Source: Cohnella sp. WQ 127256
GTDB lineage: Bacteria; Bacillota; Bacilli; Paenibacillales; Paenibacillaceae
Direction of reading: 5' to 3'
Assembly: GCF_024519285.1 (NCBI RefSeq)
Contig: NZ_JAMZCY010000001.1
Location: 186,001 to 250,000, forward strand
DNA: 64,000 bases
Part shown: one piece after another, positions 24,787 to 34,190 of the stretch
Numbering within the stretch: position 1 is the stretch's first letter
How the letters are laid out: each line of letters begins with the position of its first letter
Notes under the pieces: generated by a model
The model's database searches: none
The model's input: only the letters and a program-made list of their open reading frames with translations
What the model was told of the DNA's origin: nothing
Program-made: the position numbers and the translations under genes

Positions 24787-26085
24787 TTAATTTACCACTC
24801 GATGACGACGACGAAATAGCCAAGTCAAGAAAATCAATTCCGCGATGATTCCTCCAGATTGAGCCAATGAACCTAGAACGCCACTCCATGCGGGCAAAAA
24901 CAAGACGAGCAGGACTATCGAAATCGCTGTAATAATCGCATTAGCCATTTGAGAACCGAACATGAGCTTAGTTTCTCCATGTGCCATGACAATTCCATTT
25001 AAAGTGTCGAGCCAAGGGAATACAAGCACAAAGGGGAAAAATCCCCGCAAGGCATGAATACAAGCTTCAAGTAAGTCACCCTTAACCCCTAGAATATGAG
25101 AAAACATCCAAGCCCCAAGTGGCGTGAAAGCCATTAATAACATCAGAAGTGGGGGGATAAAACCTAATAGAAGTGTGAATTTACGAACAATGGCCGGATT
25201 GGATTTGACGAACAATAGAGCAATTTGATGAAAATAAGTAAAGAAGCCGAGAACTAAATTCATTAAACTGCCGGCTACGGCGAAAGAAGCTACAGCAAGC
25301 GTTCCTCTATCGGTCGTTCCAAGCAATGCATTTAAGATAGGCAGCAGCCAAACGACAATGAGGGAGGAATAAAGTAATGGATTGTAAAAAGCCATAACTT
25401 CCTTAGGCTTCGAAACTTCACAATCCGGATCCTTGTCCGGCAGCTTCTTCAGCAGCCTGCTGGATTCCCACCAACTGATGCCTGCTTCAATCATCATTCC
25501 GAATACGAAAATAACCGTTCCCTGTAGCGCGCTGTCGACACCGACCTTAAGAAAGTATTGGGAAAGTAAGAACATCCCGCCTAAGCGGAAGATCATCGCG
25601 ATAGTTAGCCAACGCGTCCTCATTTTGTAAATAATGACCCCTTGGTACAAACAACGAATACCCGAAAAAACGGACAAGAACATCAACGCATAATAGGCAT
25701 GGACCGCTTCTCTTTCAACGATGGGGTCGGCGCCGTATGCACCCCCAAAAATCCAATGACCGATTGGTGTATAGGCCACAAGTGCTCCGAAGATGAGGGA
25801 AGCTCCAAATACATAATAACTAACTCGTCTTACTGCCCTGAAGGAAATCCGATCTCTCACTAATGCCGAAACCGTTTGCCGGAACAATACTGCAGGCTTC
25901 TCAGTTACGATGAGCAGACTCATTGCCAGCGCATATCCTGCGAGAATGATTTCAGGATTGCTTGATCTTGCTAAAGTACCATTAATAATGACATGGGATA
26001 AATTGATTAACAGGACAGAAATACCCATCGGTATGAAAAATATGAAAAGCCGTCTCAAAGAGACCGGCTCGTTATTTGTCTTCAT
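24787..26085 (-). CDS. MATE/MOP-superfamily membrane protein
   Basis: About 432 residues and 12 hydrophobic segments beginning LRRLFIFFIPMGISVLLINLSHVIINGTLAR. The spacing and the many small and polar residues within helices fit the MOP exporter superfamily, but I cannot name a substrate. The ATG at 26085 is chosen because AAAAGGAG sits eight bases upstream; a longer frame to 26181 lacks a site. It is divergent from the next small gene and probably first in an operon with the MFS gene. Confidence 0.7.
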   Translation of the reverse strand: MKTNNEPVSLRRLFIFFIPMGISVLLINLSHVIINGTLARSSNPEIILAGYALAMSLLIVTEKPAVLFRQTVSALVRDRISFRAVRRVSYYVFGASLIFGALVAYTPIGHWIFGGAYGADPIVEREAVHAYYALMFLSVFSGIRCLYQGVIIYKMRTRWLTIAMIFRLGGMFLLSQYFLKVGVDSALQGTVIFVFGMMIEAGISWWESSRLLKKLPDKDPDCEVSKPKEVMAFYNPLLYSSLIVVWLLPILNALLGTTDRGTLAVASFAVAGSLMNLVLGFFTYFHQIALLFVKSNPAIVRKFTLLLGFIPPLLMLLMAFTPLGAWMFSHILGVKGDLLEACIHALRGFFPFVLVFPWLDTLNGIVMAHGETKLMFGSQMANAIITAISIVLLVLFLPAWSGVLGSLAQSGGIIAELIFLTWLFRRRHRVVN

Positions 26086-26277
26086 AAAAGAGCTCCTTTT
26101 AGAGCGGTATGTATGCTCATTCGCTGGGATTGCTTGTATTATAGCAGATTCTGACGAATATCGGGGGAGGAATTCAGACAATAAATCGGACGATAATGCT
26201 GGATTTCGCCGGTGTGAAATGATAAATTAAAGAATAATGCTTTTTGATAGGCTTTAGTTGAAGATTGGGTGAGAGAG

Positions 26278-26622
26278 ATGCAGATAGACGAGCAGTGGAT
26301 TAACAACCAATTCGAATATAGCGAGCGGCACGGAATATCAATTCCATGTCTGGATCGCGATTGGGATGAGCTCAAGCTAGAACATCGGATTGGAATACTC
26401 GCACACTGGGAAATGATTCGTGGTAATATTCCAGAACATATTATGCGCTTTGAAGCTATCATTAGGATTAAGCAGCAAAAGTTGTTCGAGGAAAATGATT
26501 TCGTTCAAGCCTGTCTTATTAATTCTGAAATTGCCGATTTGGCTAGCCGAGTAAATGACCTGAACATCTGGTTTCGTACGCAGCAAAACTTGAATGACCA
26601 TTCAAAAATGCATATTGGATAG
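26278..26622 (+). CDS. Conserved-looking hypothetical protein, 114 residues
   Basis: A soluble, mostly helical small protein (MQIDEQWINNQFEYSERHGISIPCLDRDWDELK ... in two segments with many Glu, Arg and Ile). No motif or domain is recognised. It lies 21 bases upstream of the terpene synthase gene on the same strand, so the two may be co-transcribed. The ATG at 26278 (or the GTG at 26269) has only a weak GGGTGAGAG ahead. Sequence quality and codon use look like a real gene. Confidence 0.6.
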   Translation: MQIDEQWINNQFEYSERHGISIPCLDRDWDELKLEHRIGILAHWEMIRGNIPEHIMRFEAIIRIKQQKLFEENDFVQACLINSEIADLASRVNDLNIWFRTQQNLNDHSKMHIG

Positions 26623-26643
26623 TGCAAGTGGAGGTACTACGAA

Positions 26644-27723
26644 ATGAAGAGCCAAACCCTGCTAGTTGGACGATCTCCTCGCGGACCGTTTTCGTTGATG
26701 AAGAGAGTATATAAATATATTTTGCCGGAGGTTCGGGCGGAACTGGGACGTTGGCGTTCACGCGCCAATGAAATTCCGAATCTTGAACTTCGCAAGCAAG
26801 CTCTCGACAGTATGAACACTAAGCAATTTCATTGCGAAGGTGGGGGAGTGTATGCTGCCGCAAATCTAGAGCAACGGCATGTGCTAATCCCATTAATCGT
26901 GGCGCTACAGACGATTAGCGACTACTTGGATAATTTGTGTGATCGAAGCACATCCCTTGATCCACACGATTTTCGGCTAATTCATCAAAGTATGTTAGAT
27001 GCGGTTACACCTGAGGCGCAAACCCAAAATTATTATGCCTTGAGGGAAGAGCAAGACGATGGGGGATATCTTGCTGCGCTAGTTACTCAGTGCAGAGCCT
27101 CTATTGCTCAATTACCTACGTATAAGCATGTGCAGAATGATGTTATCGAACTTGTACAGATGTATGTAGACTTACAAGTTTATAAACATATTACCCACTC
27201 AGACAGAGAGCCAGAGCTTCTGAAGTGGTGGGATAGACACTCTGCTCGGTATCCACAACTAAAGTGGAATGAATTTGCAGCAGCAACAGGATCAACCCTA
27301 GGGATGTTTATGTTATTTCTGGCAGCTAGCGATCCTATGCTTAAGGCTGATCAAGCCGAAGCGATTAGGAATCATTATTTTCCGTCGATATGTGGCTTGC
27401 ATATTCTCCTTGATTATTTGATTGATCAAGCTGAAGATCAAATAGGCGGAGATTTGAATTTCTGTAGCTACTATGACGATCAGGCCATGCTAAATGATCG
27501 AATGAAACAAATGGTTCAAGCCGCTAGAAGATCTGCTGATGAGCTTCCGTTTGGACATTTTCATCGTATGATCGTGGAAGGCTTGGTGGCTTTGTACTTA
27601 TCTGATCCTAAAGTTCGCGATCAGAAGGAAGTTCGAAGGACGGCTAAGCTTCTTATGAAGGGAAGCCCTTGGACGAGAGTGTTTTTCTGGCTGAACAGCC
27701 ATTGGATACGAAAGGCAATGTAA
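26644..27723 (+). CDS. ytpB: Tetraprenyl-beta-curcumene synthase family protein (YtpB, DUF2600)
   Basis: A 359-residue all-helical protein of the DUF2600/YtpB family, which in Bacillus cyclises C35 heptaprenyl or C30-type prenyl diphosphates to sesquarterpene precursors. The Asp-rich metal site appears as TISDYLDNLCDR near residue 100, and a second acidic site is ILLDYLIDQAED near residue 260. The end (GSPWTRVFFWLNSHWIRKAM) also fits the family. GTGGAGG precedes the ATG. No squalene-hopene cyclase-like partner is in the window, so which product is made cannot be said. Confidence 0.85.
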   Translation: MKSQTLLVGRSPRGPFSLMKRVYKYILPEVRAELGRWRSRANEIPNLELRKQALDSMNTKQFHCEGGGVYAAANLEQRHVLIPLIVALQTISDYLDNLCDRSTSLDPHDFRLIHQSMLDAVTPEAQTQNYYALREEQDDGGYLAALVTQCRASIAQLPTYKHVQNDVIELVQMYVDLQVYKHITHSDREPELLKWWDRHSARYPQLKWNEFAAATGSTLGMFMLFLAASDPMLKADQAEAIRNHYFPSICGLHILLDYLIDQAEDQIGGDLNFCSYYDDQAMLNDRMKQMVQAARRSADELPFGHFHRMIVEGLVALYLSDPKVRDQKEVRRTAKLLMKGSPWTRVFFWLNSHWIRKAM

Positions 27724-27753
27724 AGACATAGAGATATTTAGGGAGGAATTCGG

Positions 27754-28722
27754 ATGAGTGCAGTGAAAAAAATAGCAGTATTAACAAGCGGTGGAGATTC
27801 ACAAGGGATGAACGCAGCGGTCCGGGCTGTCGTGAGAAGCGCTTTGTACCGAGGACTAGAAGTATACGGAGTACAAAGAGGTTATCAGGGGCTACTTAAC
27901 GAGGATCTGAGACCGATGGATTTGCGAAGTGTAGGAGATATCATTCAGCGTGGTGGAACCATTCTCCAAACGGCACGCTGCAAAGAGTTTATGACTCCGG
28001 AAGGTCAACAACGCGGAGCTGAGGTGCTTCGTAATAACGGTATCGACGGTTTAGTCGTAATCGGAGGAGACGGTTCTTATCATGGTGCTCATAAGCTAAG
28101 TAAGCTAGGAATTAAGACGATGGGACTACCGGGCACGATCGATAACGATATTCCATTTACGGATTTTACTATCGGATTTGATACTGCGGTTAGTATTGTG
28201 GTAGATGCGATTAACAAGCTTCGTGATACAATGACTTCCCACGAGAGATCTTCGGTAGTAGAGGTCATGGGTCGCCATTGTGGTGATATTGCTCTGTATG
28301 CTGGCCTAGCAAGTGGAGCTGAAGCCATTCTCGTTCCGGAGGTTCCTTTCGATATAAAAGATATTGCCATGCGCATGAAAGACAACTTCAGTAAAGGGAA
28401 ACGCCACGGTATTGTCGTCGTAGCTGAAGGAGTTTGTTCTGGAGAAGAAGTCGCAAGAAATATTACAGAATATAGCGGCATCGAACCACGGGTTACTGTG
28501 CTTGGACATATTCAACGCGGTGGTGCTCCGACGCACAACGACAGAATTCTGGCTAGTCGCCTTGCGGACTATGCGGTTCAACGTTTGCAGGAAGGTGATT
28601 CCGGGAAGGGAATTGGCATTATTAAAGGAGAATTCGTTGCAACCGATATTGAGAAAGTAGTCACAACGAAGAAGTCTTTTAACCTCGATATTTATAATCT
28701 GGCCTTAAGATTATCTCAATAA
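27754..28722 (+). CDS. pfkA: ATP-dependent 6-phosphofructokinase
   Basis: A 322-residue glycolytic enzyme converting fructose 6-phosphate and ATP to the 1,6-bisphosphate. The nucleotide loop is LTSGGDSQGMNAAVRA (Gln where many family members have Pro), the GGDGSYHGA loop and the catalytic PGTIDNDIPFTDFTIGFDTA (Asp of TIDND) are intact, and the effector-site region with Arg residues is present (MGRHCGDIALYAGLASGAE). The ATG follows AGGGAGG. No pyruvate kinase gene follows; a terminator ends the transcript. Confidence 0.96.
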   Translation: MSAVKKIAVLTSGGDSQGMNAAVRAVVRSALYRGLEVYGVQRGYQGLLNEDLRPMDLRSVGDIIQRGGTILQTARCKEFMTPEGQQRGAEVLRNNGIDGLVVIGGDGSYHGAHKLSKLGIKTMGLPGTIDNDIPFTDFTIGFDTAVSIVVDAINKLRDTMTSHERSSVVEVMGRHCGDIALYAGLASGAEAILVPEVPFDIKDIAMRMKDNFSKGKRHGIVVVAEGVCSGEEVARNITEYSGIEPRVTVLGHIQRGGAPTHNDRILASRLADYAVQRLQEGDSGKGIGIIKGEFVATDIEKVVTTKKSFNLDIYNLALRLSQ

Positions 28723-28742
28723 TTGAACATAGATGTTAAGAG

Positions 28743-28784
28743 ACTGCTCAGGAGGCCAATCGGTCATCCTGAGCAGTTTTCTTG
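28743..28784 (+). terminator. Intrinsic terminator after pfkA
   Basis: An 11-pair stem (ACTGCTCAGGA with TCCTGAGCAGT) is followed by TTTTCTTG. Confidence 0.85.
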
Positions 28785-28843
28785 TTTCCGGTAGATAGGA
28801 AATAGTATAGCGAAAAAATAGAAATTCTATTATAATAGCAATT

Positions 28844-28882
28844 GTGAGAACAAAATTTCAGGTAAGTTGAACAAAATTTCAA
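28844..28882. promoter_or_regulatory. DeoR operator repeats upstream of deoR
   Basis: TTGAACAAAATTTCAA at 28867-28882 and GAGAACAAAATTTCAGG at 28846-28862 are near-copies of each other. The first is nearly the published B. subtilis DeoR operator as I recall it (ATTGAACAAAATTTCAAT). A TATAAT lies at 28831-28836, so a repressor here would block transcription of deoR-deoC-pdp. Confidence 0.7.
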
Positions 28883-28926
28883 ATTTTGCTTAATGAATGG
28901 TGTGAATTTTGTTGGAGAACGACAAA

Positions 28927-29859
28927 ATGAGGAAGGTAATTGAAGCTGCAAAGCTATATTACCAATTAGATTACAGTCAGAATCAAATTGCAGACACGTT
29001 GGGAGTATCTAGGCCGACGGTGTCTCGTCTTCTTCAGCAAGCGAAGGCTGAGGGTATTGTCACGATTGATATTAAAGATCCAACGGAAGATGTTGAAGTT
29101 CTGAGAAGCTTGCTTAAAGTAAAGTTTCAGCTTAAGCATGTTGTAATCGCTTTTACTCCGACTTATGAAGAAAGCGTAGTGAAGAAATACATCGGGCAAG
29201 CTGCGGCGAATTATGTTCATGAGTTGGCCAAAGACGGTGATATGATTAGTGCTTCGTGGGGTTCAACGATGTATCAGGTTGCCCTTCACTTGAAGGAAAA
29301 GTCACTAAATAACTCCTTTGTCGTTCAATTAAATGGAGGCGTCAGTGATGCAGACGTTCACATTTCTCCCTCTGAGATTGTACATTTGTTTGGTAAAGCT
29401 TTTAACGTCACGCCCTATTTCATGTATTTGCCAGCAATTGTAGACCATATTCTTGTTAAGCAAGCGATGCTCACAGATCGCCATATTCGCAGAGTAATGG
29501 ACATGGGGAAAAACGCAAATATAGCCGTATTTACAGCTGGAGCGCCGACACCGGATTCTGTGTTGATCAATTCGAATTATTTTCATGATGATGAGCTTGA
29601 AATTATTAAAACGAATGCAGTTGGTGACATCTGCTCAAGGTATTATGATAGCAACGGTGAAATCTGCTTGCCTAGTATTGATGAACGCACGGTTGGTATT
29701 GAACTAGCGGATTTACGTACGAAGGAGCATTCCGTTCTCGTCGCTGGCGGCCCATCTAAAATTAATGCGATTTTTGGTGCTTTAAAAGGGAAATATGGAA
29801 ATACTTTAGTGACGGATCAAATCACTGCTAAAGCTTTGTTGAAAAAATTGGACACATAG
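28927..29859 (+). CDS. deoR: Deoxyribonucleoside regulator DeoR (SorC family)
   Basis: A 310-residue SorC-type transcription factor. The N-terminal helix-turn-helix reads [30 protein letters not shown], and the C-terminal sugar-binding domain shows [13 protein letters not shown], a Gly-rich loop ([14 protein letters not shown]), and [14 protein letters not shown]. In B. subtilis DeoR represses the dra-nupC-pdp operon and is released by deoxyribose 5-phosphate. Here deoC and pdp follow immediately and DeoR-type operators precede it, so autoregulation and control of the whole block are likely. The ATG at 28927 is chosen, nine bases after GGAG; TTG codons further upstream would sit on that site. 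Confidence 0.92.
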   Translation: MRKVIEAAKLYYQLDYSQNQIADTLGVSRPTVSRLLQQAKAEGIVTIDIKDPTEDVEVLRSLLKVKFQLKHVVIAFTPTYEESVVKKYIGQAAANYVHELAKDGDMISASWGSTMYQVALHLKEKSLNNSFVVQLNGGVSDADVHISPSEIVHLFGKAFNVTPYFMYLPAIVDHILVKQAMLTDRHIRRVMDMGKNANIAVFTAGAPTPDSVLINSNYFHDDELEIIKTNAVGDICSRYYDSNGEICLPSIDERTVGIELADLRTKEHSVLVAGGPSKINAIFGALKGKYGNTLVTDQITAKALLKKLDT

Positions 29860-29873
29860 GAGAAATGACAAAT

Positions 29874-30545
29874 ATGACACCTGAACAAATTGCCGGAATG
29901 ATTGACCACACTTTATTGAGTTCGATAAGCTCCGAAGCGGAGATTATACGGATTTGTGGGGAAGCAAAGCAATATGGTTTTGCAACAGTATGTGTGAATC
30001 CTTACTGGGTTCCTCTTGCCTCGCATGAATTAAAGGGCAGTCAAGTAGGAGTAACGACCGTAATCGGATTTCCACTTGGGGTCAGCAGAACTGAAATAAA
30101 AGCAGCGGAAGCAACGGATGCTATTCATGCAGGTGCAACCGAGATCGATATGGTTCTAAATGTTGGTGCCTTGAAGTCTGGACATCTAGATGCGGTCAAA
30201 CGAGATATTGAAGAAGTCGTCAAAGCTTGCAAAGGTAAAGCAGCGGTTAAAGTTATAATCGAGACTTGTTATTTGACCGATGAGGAGAAAAGACAGGCTT
30301 CTCTATTATGTAAAGAAGCGGGTGCGGATTTCGTAAAAACTTCTACTGGGTTTGGTACTGGAGGAGCGACTGTTGAAGATATCGCACTCATCCGTCATGT
30401 GGTTGGACCAGACATGGGAATTAAAGCATCCGGTGGGGTTCGTGATGCGGATATTGCTGAGAAGTTAATTCGAGCTGGTGCGACAAGGCTTGGGGCGAGC
30501 GCCTCAATCGCGATCGTTACAGGTGGGGTTGGACAGGGGTATTAA
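29874..30545 (+). CDS. deoC: Deoxyribose-phosphate aldolase
   Basis: A 223-residue class I aldolase that splits deoxyribose 5-phosphate into glyceraldehyde 3-phosphate and acetaldehyde. The Schiff-base Lys is in [13 protein letters not shown], the second catalytic Lys in KASGGVRD, and [10 protein letters not shown] carries the phosphate-side residues. The length equals that of the B. subtilis enzyme. The ATG at 29874 is preferred, because the ATG at 29865 is only two bases from GGAG. It is 14 bases after deoR. Confidence 0.95.
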   Translation: MTPEQIAGMIDHTLLSSISSEAEIIRICGEAKQYGFATVCVNPYWVPLASHELKGSQVGVTTVIGFPLGVSRTEIKAAEATDAIHAGATEIDMVLNVGALKSGHLDAVKRDIEEVVKACKGKAAVKVIIETCYLTDEEKRQASLLCKEAGADFVKTSTGFGTGGATVEDIALIRHVVGPDMGIKASGGVRDADIAEKLIRAGATRLGASASIAIVTGGVGQGY

Positions 30546-30589
30546 GCCTTATAAGGATAGCCAGTGTGCAACAGGGAGGGAAATGAGCA

Positions 30590-31891
30590 ATGAGAACTGT
30601 TGATCTAATTACGAAGAAGCGTGATGGTGGACAATTAACGGAAAACGAAATAAATAGTCTCGTAAAAGGTTACACGAATGGGTCTATTCCTGACTATCAA
30701 ATGTCAGCGATGGCGATGGCTATCTTCTTCCGAGGAATGACATCAACGGAGAGAGCGAATTTGACGATGGCCATGGTGCATTCGGGCGAGACTATTGATT
30801 TGTCTGCGATATCCGGTATTAAAGTAGATAAGCATAGTACGGGAGGCGTGGGAGATACAACTACGCTCGTTCTTGCCCCGCTCGTTGCTTCCATTGGAGT
30901 TCCCGTTGCCAAGATGTCAGGAAGGGGACTAGGCCACACTGGAGGTACAATCGATAAGCTGGAATCTGTTCCGGGCTTTCACGTCGAGATCGACAATGCG
31001 ACATTCATTGATCTAGTCAATCAGAATGGACTTGCGGTCATTGGACAAAGTGATAACCTTACTCCTGCGGATAAGAAGCTATACGGACTTAGGGACGTAA
31101 CGGGCACCGTCAATTCCATCCCTTTAATTGCCAGCTCCATTATGAGCAAGAAGATTGCTTCTGGTGCGGATGCTATTGTTCTGGATGTCAAAACAGGTGA
31201 TGGCGCCTTCATGAAAGAGCTGGCTGAAGCTGAAGAATTGGCCACTTGTATGGTTGATATCGGTAATCGTGTTGGACGGCGTACGGTTGCCGTGTTATCT
31301 GATATGAGTCAGCCACTTGGGAATGCGATTGGTAACGCTCTAGAGGTTAAAGAAGCAATAGATACGTTAAGAGGGGTCGGACCTGCTGACTTGACCGAGC
31401 TATGCTTGACGCTTGGTAGTCATATGGCTGTGTTGTCTGGGGTTGCTTCTAGTAAGGAGGAAGCTCGGACTTTACTGGAGCAAGCCATCGCAAATGGAAG
31501 TGCTCTTGAGAAGTTTAAGACGTTCCTTACCGCGCAAGGTGGTGATGCTTCGGTTGTTGACCATCCTGAAAATTTACCTACAGCAAAGTATCGTTATGAG
31601 GTACCAGCGAAGGAAGCGGGATATGTGGCTTCAATTGCAGCCGAGAATATGGGACTAGCCGCGATGCTTCTTGGAGCGGGTCGTGCGACTAAGGAATCTA
31701 TAATCGATCTAGCGGTTGGAATCGTGATTCACAAGAAGATCGGGGACTCCGTAGAGCTTGGACAATCGATCGCGACCATCCATGCGAATAGTGAATCGGT
31801 AAATGAAGTTATCGCTCAGGTATACGAGTCTATTCAGATTCAGGGCCAAGCTGTAACTCCACCTCCTTTAATCGTTGGAGAAGTGAAGTAG
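30590..31891 (+). CDS. pdp: Pyrimidine-nucleoside phosphorylase
   Basis: A 433-residue dimeric enzyme that phosphorolyses thymidine, deoxyuridine and uridine. The family signature [18 protein letters not shown] and [15 protein letters not shown] are intact, as are the phosphate-binding Lys and the [10 protein letters not shown] loop. It has the same length as B. subtilis Pdp. A strong AGGGAGGG precedes the ATG. Its product sugar phosphates feed DeoC after isomerisation by a phosphopentomutase that is not in this window. Confidence 0.95.
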   Translation: MRTVDLITKKRDGGQLTENEINSLVKGYTNGSIPDYQMSAMAMAIFFRGMTSTERANLTMAMVHSGETIDLSAISGIKVDKHSTGGVGDTTTLVLAPLVASIGVPVAKMSGRGLGHTGGTIDKLESVPGFHVEIDNATFIDLVNQNGLAVIGQSDNLTPADKKLYGLRDVTGTVNSIPLIASSIMSKKIASGADAIVLDVKTGDGAFMKELAEAEELATCMVDIGNRVGRRTVAVLSDMSQPLGNAIGNALEVKEAIDTLRGVGPADLTELCLTLGSHMAVLSGVASSKEEARTLLEQAIANGSALEKFKTFLTAQGGDASVVDHPENLPTAKYRYEVPAKEAGYVASIAAENMGLAAMLLGAGRATKESIIDLAVGIVIHKKIGDSVELGQSIATIHANSESVNEVIAQVYESIQIQGQAVTPPPLIVGEVK

Positions 31892-31958
31892 ACTTAGAAT
31901 TTGGACGAGTAGTTGGTAAAAGTGAGGTATACTTTACTTTATTAGGGGGGAAATTGAA

Positions 31959-32780
31959 ATGGGCCAGTTGCTTCGTCAAATGGAAGAGGCGAAAACTTAT
32001 ATTCAGTCTCAAACAGCCATTCAACCGCAAATCGGTCTTATCCTTGGCTCCGGTTTAGGTGAGCTTGCTGATGAGATTCAAGATGCAATACGAATTCCTT
32101 ACGAATCGATCCCGCACTTTCCGATATCTACGGTTGAGGGTCATGCGGGCCAGCTTGTCATCGGGCATCTTCATAATAAGACGGTCATCGCAATGCAAGG
32201 GCGATTCCATTATTATGAAGGCTATTCCATGCAAGAGGTCACGTTTCCAGTTCGAGTAATGAAAGCATTAGGGGTAGATCAGCTTATTGTAACTAATGCG
32301 TGCGGTGGGATGAATCCCGATTTCAATCCTGGAGATTTAATGCTCATCGAGGACCATTTGAATATGACGGGTGCCAACCCACTGATTGGGTCCAATGATT
32401 CTACTTTGGGACCAAGATTTCCAGATATGAGCCGTGCGTACACACCTGAATTACTTGAGCTTGTCCGTGATACGGCCAAATCACTTGGTATTACTGTCCA
32501 ACAGGGTGTTTATGCCGGAATTACTGGACCAACGTATATGACGCCAGCAGAATTGACGATGCTCCGGAAGCTAGGTGGCGATGCAGTTGGAATGTCCACC
32601 GTTCCCGAAGTTATCGTAGCTAGTCATATGGCAATGAAGGTCATTGGTATTTCCTGTGTAACGGATATGGCGATCGGTGAGCATTTGGAGCCGTTAAGCC
32701 ATGAACAAGTGATAGAGGTGGCCAATCGTACCAAGCCGATGTTTATCTCTCTAGTTAGAGAGATTGTGGCTAGATTGTAA
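31959..32780 (+). CDS. punA: Purine nucleoside phosphorylase (trimeric, PNP-I)
   Basis: A 273-residue enzyme acting on inosine, guanosine and deoxy forms. Visible are the phosphate loop GSGLGELAD, the GRFHYYEGY segment, TNACGGMNP, and GISCVTDMAIGE with the catalytic Asn/Glu pair region (VYAGITGPTYMTPAE). This is the PupG/PunA type, not the hexameric DeoD type. TTAGGGGGG precedes the ATG. It continues the deoR-deoC-pdp block, although a 67-base gap might hold its own promoter. Confidence 0.94.
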   Translation: MGQLLRQMEEAKTYIQSQTAIQPQIGLILGSGLGELADEIQDAIRIPYESIPHFPISTVEGHAGQLVIGHLHNKTVIAMQGRFHYYEGYSMQEVTFPVRVMKALGVDQLIVTNACGGMNPDFNPGDLMLIEDHLNMTGANPLIGSNDSTLGPRFPDMSRAYTPELLELVRDTAKSLGITVQQGVYAGITGPTYMTPAELTMLRKLGGDAVGMSTVPEVIVASHMAMKVIGISCVTDMAIGEHLEPLSHEQVIEVANRTKPMFISLVREIVARL

Positions 32781-32848
32781 ACATTTCTTTTACGAATCGT
32801 GATCCATGAGGGTTCAGGACAAAGTTGATATTTAGCCCAGTCCTTTTA

Positions 32849-32857
32849 TGCTATAAT
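32849..32857 (+). promoter_or_regulatory. Extended -10 promoter of the BMP lipoprotein gene
   Basis: TGCTATAAT is a perfect extended -10 element; no good -35 at the right spacing is seen. It lies 55 bases before the lipoprotein start. Confidence 0.55.
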
Positions 32858-32911
32858 TTGATATGTTTTGGTTTAAGAGTTCACACATTAGATATTGGGG
32901 AGGCTTTTAAG

Positions 32912-34030
32912 GTGAAAAAAAGTATTGTGACGTTGGCCATTTTGACAATGGTGTTTTCTGTGCTTGTAGGTTGTGGTAGCAAGAATAATAATAATGGTGG
33001 CGCGAGTTCCCCGGCAACGGAAAGCGGAAGCTCCGCTCCAGCAAAACCGACTGCTGACTTTAAAGTGGGTATGGTTACAGATTCGGGAACAATTGATGAT
33101 AAGTCTTTCAACCAAGGAACTTGGGAAGGCGTACTAAGAGCAAAAGCGGACTTGGGAGTTAAAGAGAAGTACTTGAAACCATCTGGCACGACAGAAGCCG
33201 ACTATATGAAAGAAATCGGTAACCTCTATGATGCTGGCTTTAAGTTCATCTTAGCTCCAGGCTTTAAGTTCGAAACAGCGATTTTCAAGGCCCAAGATAA
33301 ATATAAAGATGCTAAGTTCGTTATTATTGATGGTGGACCGCATGCTGGAGATTATAAATATGATGTAAAGCCAAACACGGTTTCAATTTATTTCGCTGAG
33401 CATGAGTCTGGCTATTTAGCGGGGATTGCTACTGCTCTTGAAGTTAAAGAAGGCGAAGCTGGCTTCATCGGGGGAATGGAAATTCCTGCGGTTCAGAAGT
33501 ATAACTGGGGCTTCCAACAAGGTCTAGCTTATGCAAACGAGAACTTGGGTACTAAAGTAACGATTAAGAAGGATAACGTTGTCTATCAAGGAAGCTTCGA
33601 TAACGTTGCTGCGGGTGGTCAATTGGCTGCGCAAATGTACGATCGTGGCGTTAAGGTTATCTTCGCTGCAGCTGGCGGCGTTGGCGTAGGAGCAATTAAC
33701 GAAGCTAAAAACCGTTCGGACGTATGGATTGTAGGCGTAGATAGTGACCAATATAAAGATGGCGTGAAAGCAGATGGTAAGTCGATTATTCTGACTTCTG
33801 CTATGAAGCAACTTGACACTGTTGCATTTGATATGATCAAAGCTGAAGCTGAGGGTAAATTCCCAGGCGGCGAAACTTTGACATTTGATGCGAAAAATGA
33901 TGGCATTGGTCTTCCGAAGGAAAATCCGAATCTTTCGGCTGAGACAGTAGCTAAAGTTGCAGAAGTGTTTAATAAAATGAAAGCCGGCGAAATTACTGTT
34001 GCTGGTGAGCAAGGCACCTTGATCAAGTAA
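32912..34030 (+). CDS. nupN: BMP-family nucleoside-binding lipoprotein
   Basis: A 372-residue surface lipoprotein: signal peptide to about residue 18 with lipobox LVGCGS, a Ser/Asn/Ala linker, then a BMP/PnrA domain (KVGMVTDSGTIDDKSFNQGTWEGV, GGMEIPAVQKYNWGFQQG, DRGVKVIFAAAGGVGVGA, GVDSDQY). It is the substrate-binding part of the ABC importer encoded next, and by similarity to YufN (NupN) and by its place after three nucleoside catabolic genes it should bind purine nucleosides. GTG at 32912 follows GGGGAGG. A terminator separates it from the ATPase gene. Confidence 0.88.
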   Translation: MKKSIVTLAILTMVFSVLVGCGSKNNNNGGASSPATESGSSAPAKPTADFKVGMVTDSGTIDDKSFNQGTWEGVLRAKADLGVKEKYLKPSGTTEADYMKEIGNLYDAGFKFILAPGFKFETAIFKAQDKYKDAKFVIIDGGPHAGDYKYDVKPNTVSIYFAEHESGYLAGIATALEVKEGEAGFIGGMEIPAVQKYNWGFQQGLAYANENLGTKVTIKKDNVVYQGSFDNVAAGGQLAAQMYDRGVKVIFAAAGGVGVGAINEAKNRSDVWIVGVDSDQYKDGVKADGKSIILTSAMKQLDTVAFDMIKAEAEGKFPGGETLTFDAKNDGIGLPKENPNLSAETVAKVAEVFNKMKAGEITVAGEQGTLIK

Positions 34031-34050
34031 GAGAGATTGAATTGAATAGA

Positions 34051-34074
34051 AAAAAGACGGGTACTCCGTCTTTT
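34051..34074 (+). terminator. Intrinsic terminator after the binding-protein gene
   Basis: AAAGACGG pairs with CCGTCTTT around a five-base loop (GTACT) with a seven-base T-run. It lies inside the importer operon, so it probably limits the downstream ATPase and permeases relative to the binding protein. A further inverted repeat (CTGATAAG/CTTATCAG) lies at 34089-34117. Confidence 0.85.
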
Positions 34075-34190
34075 TTTGTTCAACAGACCTGATAAGCGAT
34101 CGTGATGGGCTTATCAGGCGTGTTGAACTCGAACTAGTACTCTTATCGTTAATTATAATCATTCGTCCTGTCCAGAGGAGGGAGCTTATC

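Noticed and set aside
28001..28722. pfkA as a decayed copy because of Gln in the GGDSQGMN loop
   Set aside because: All catalytic residues are intact and the length is normal; the Gln is probably lineage-specific.
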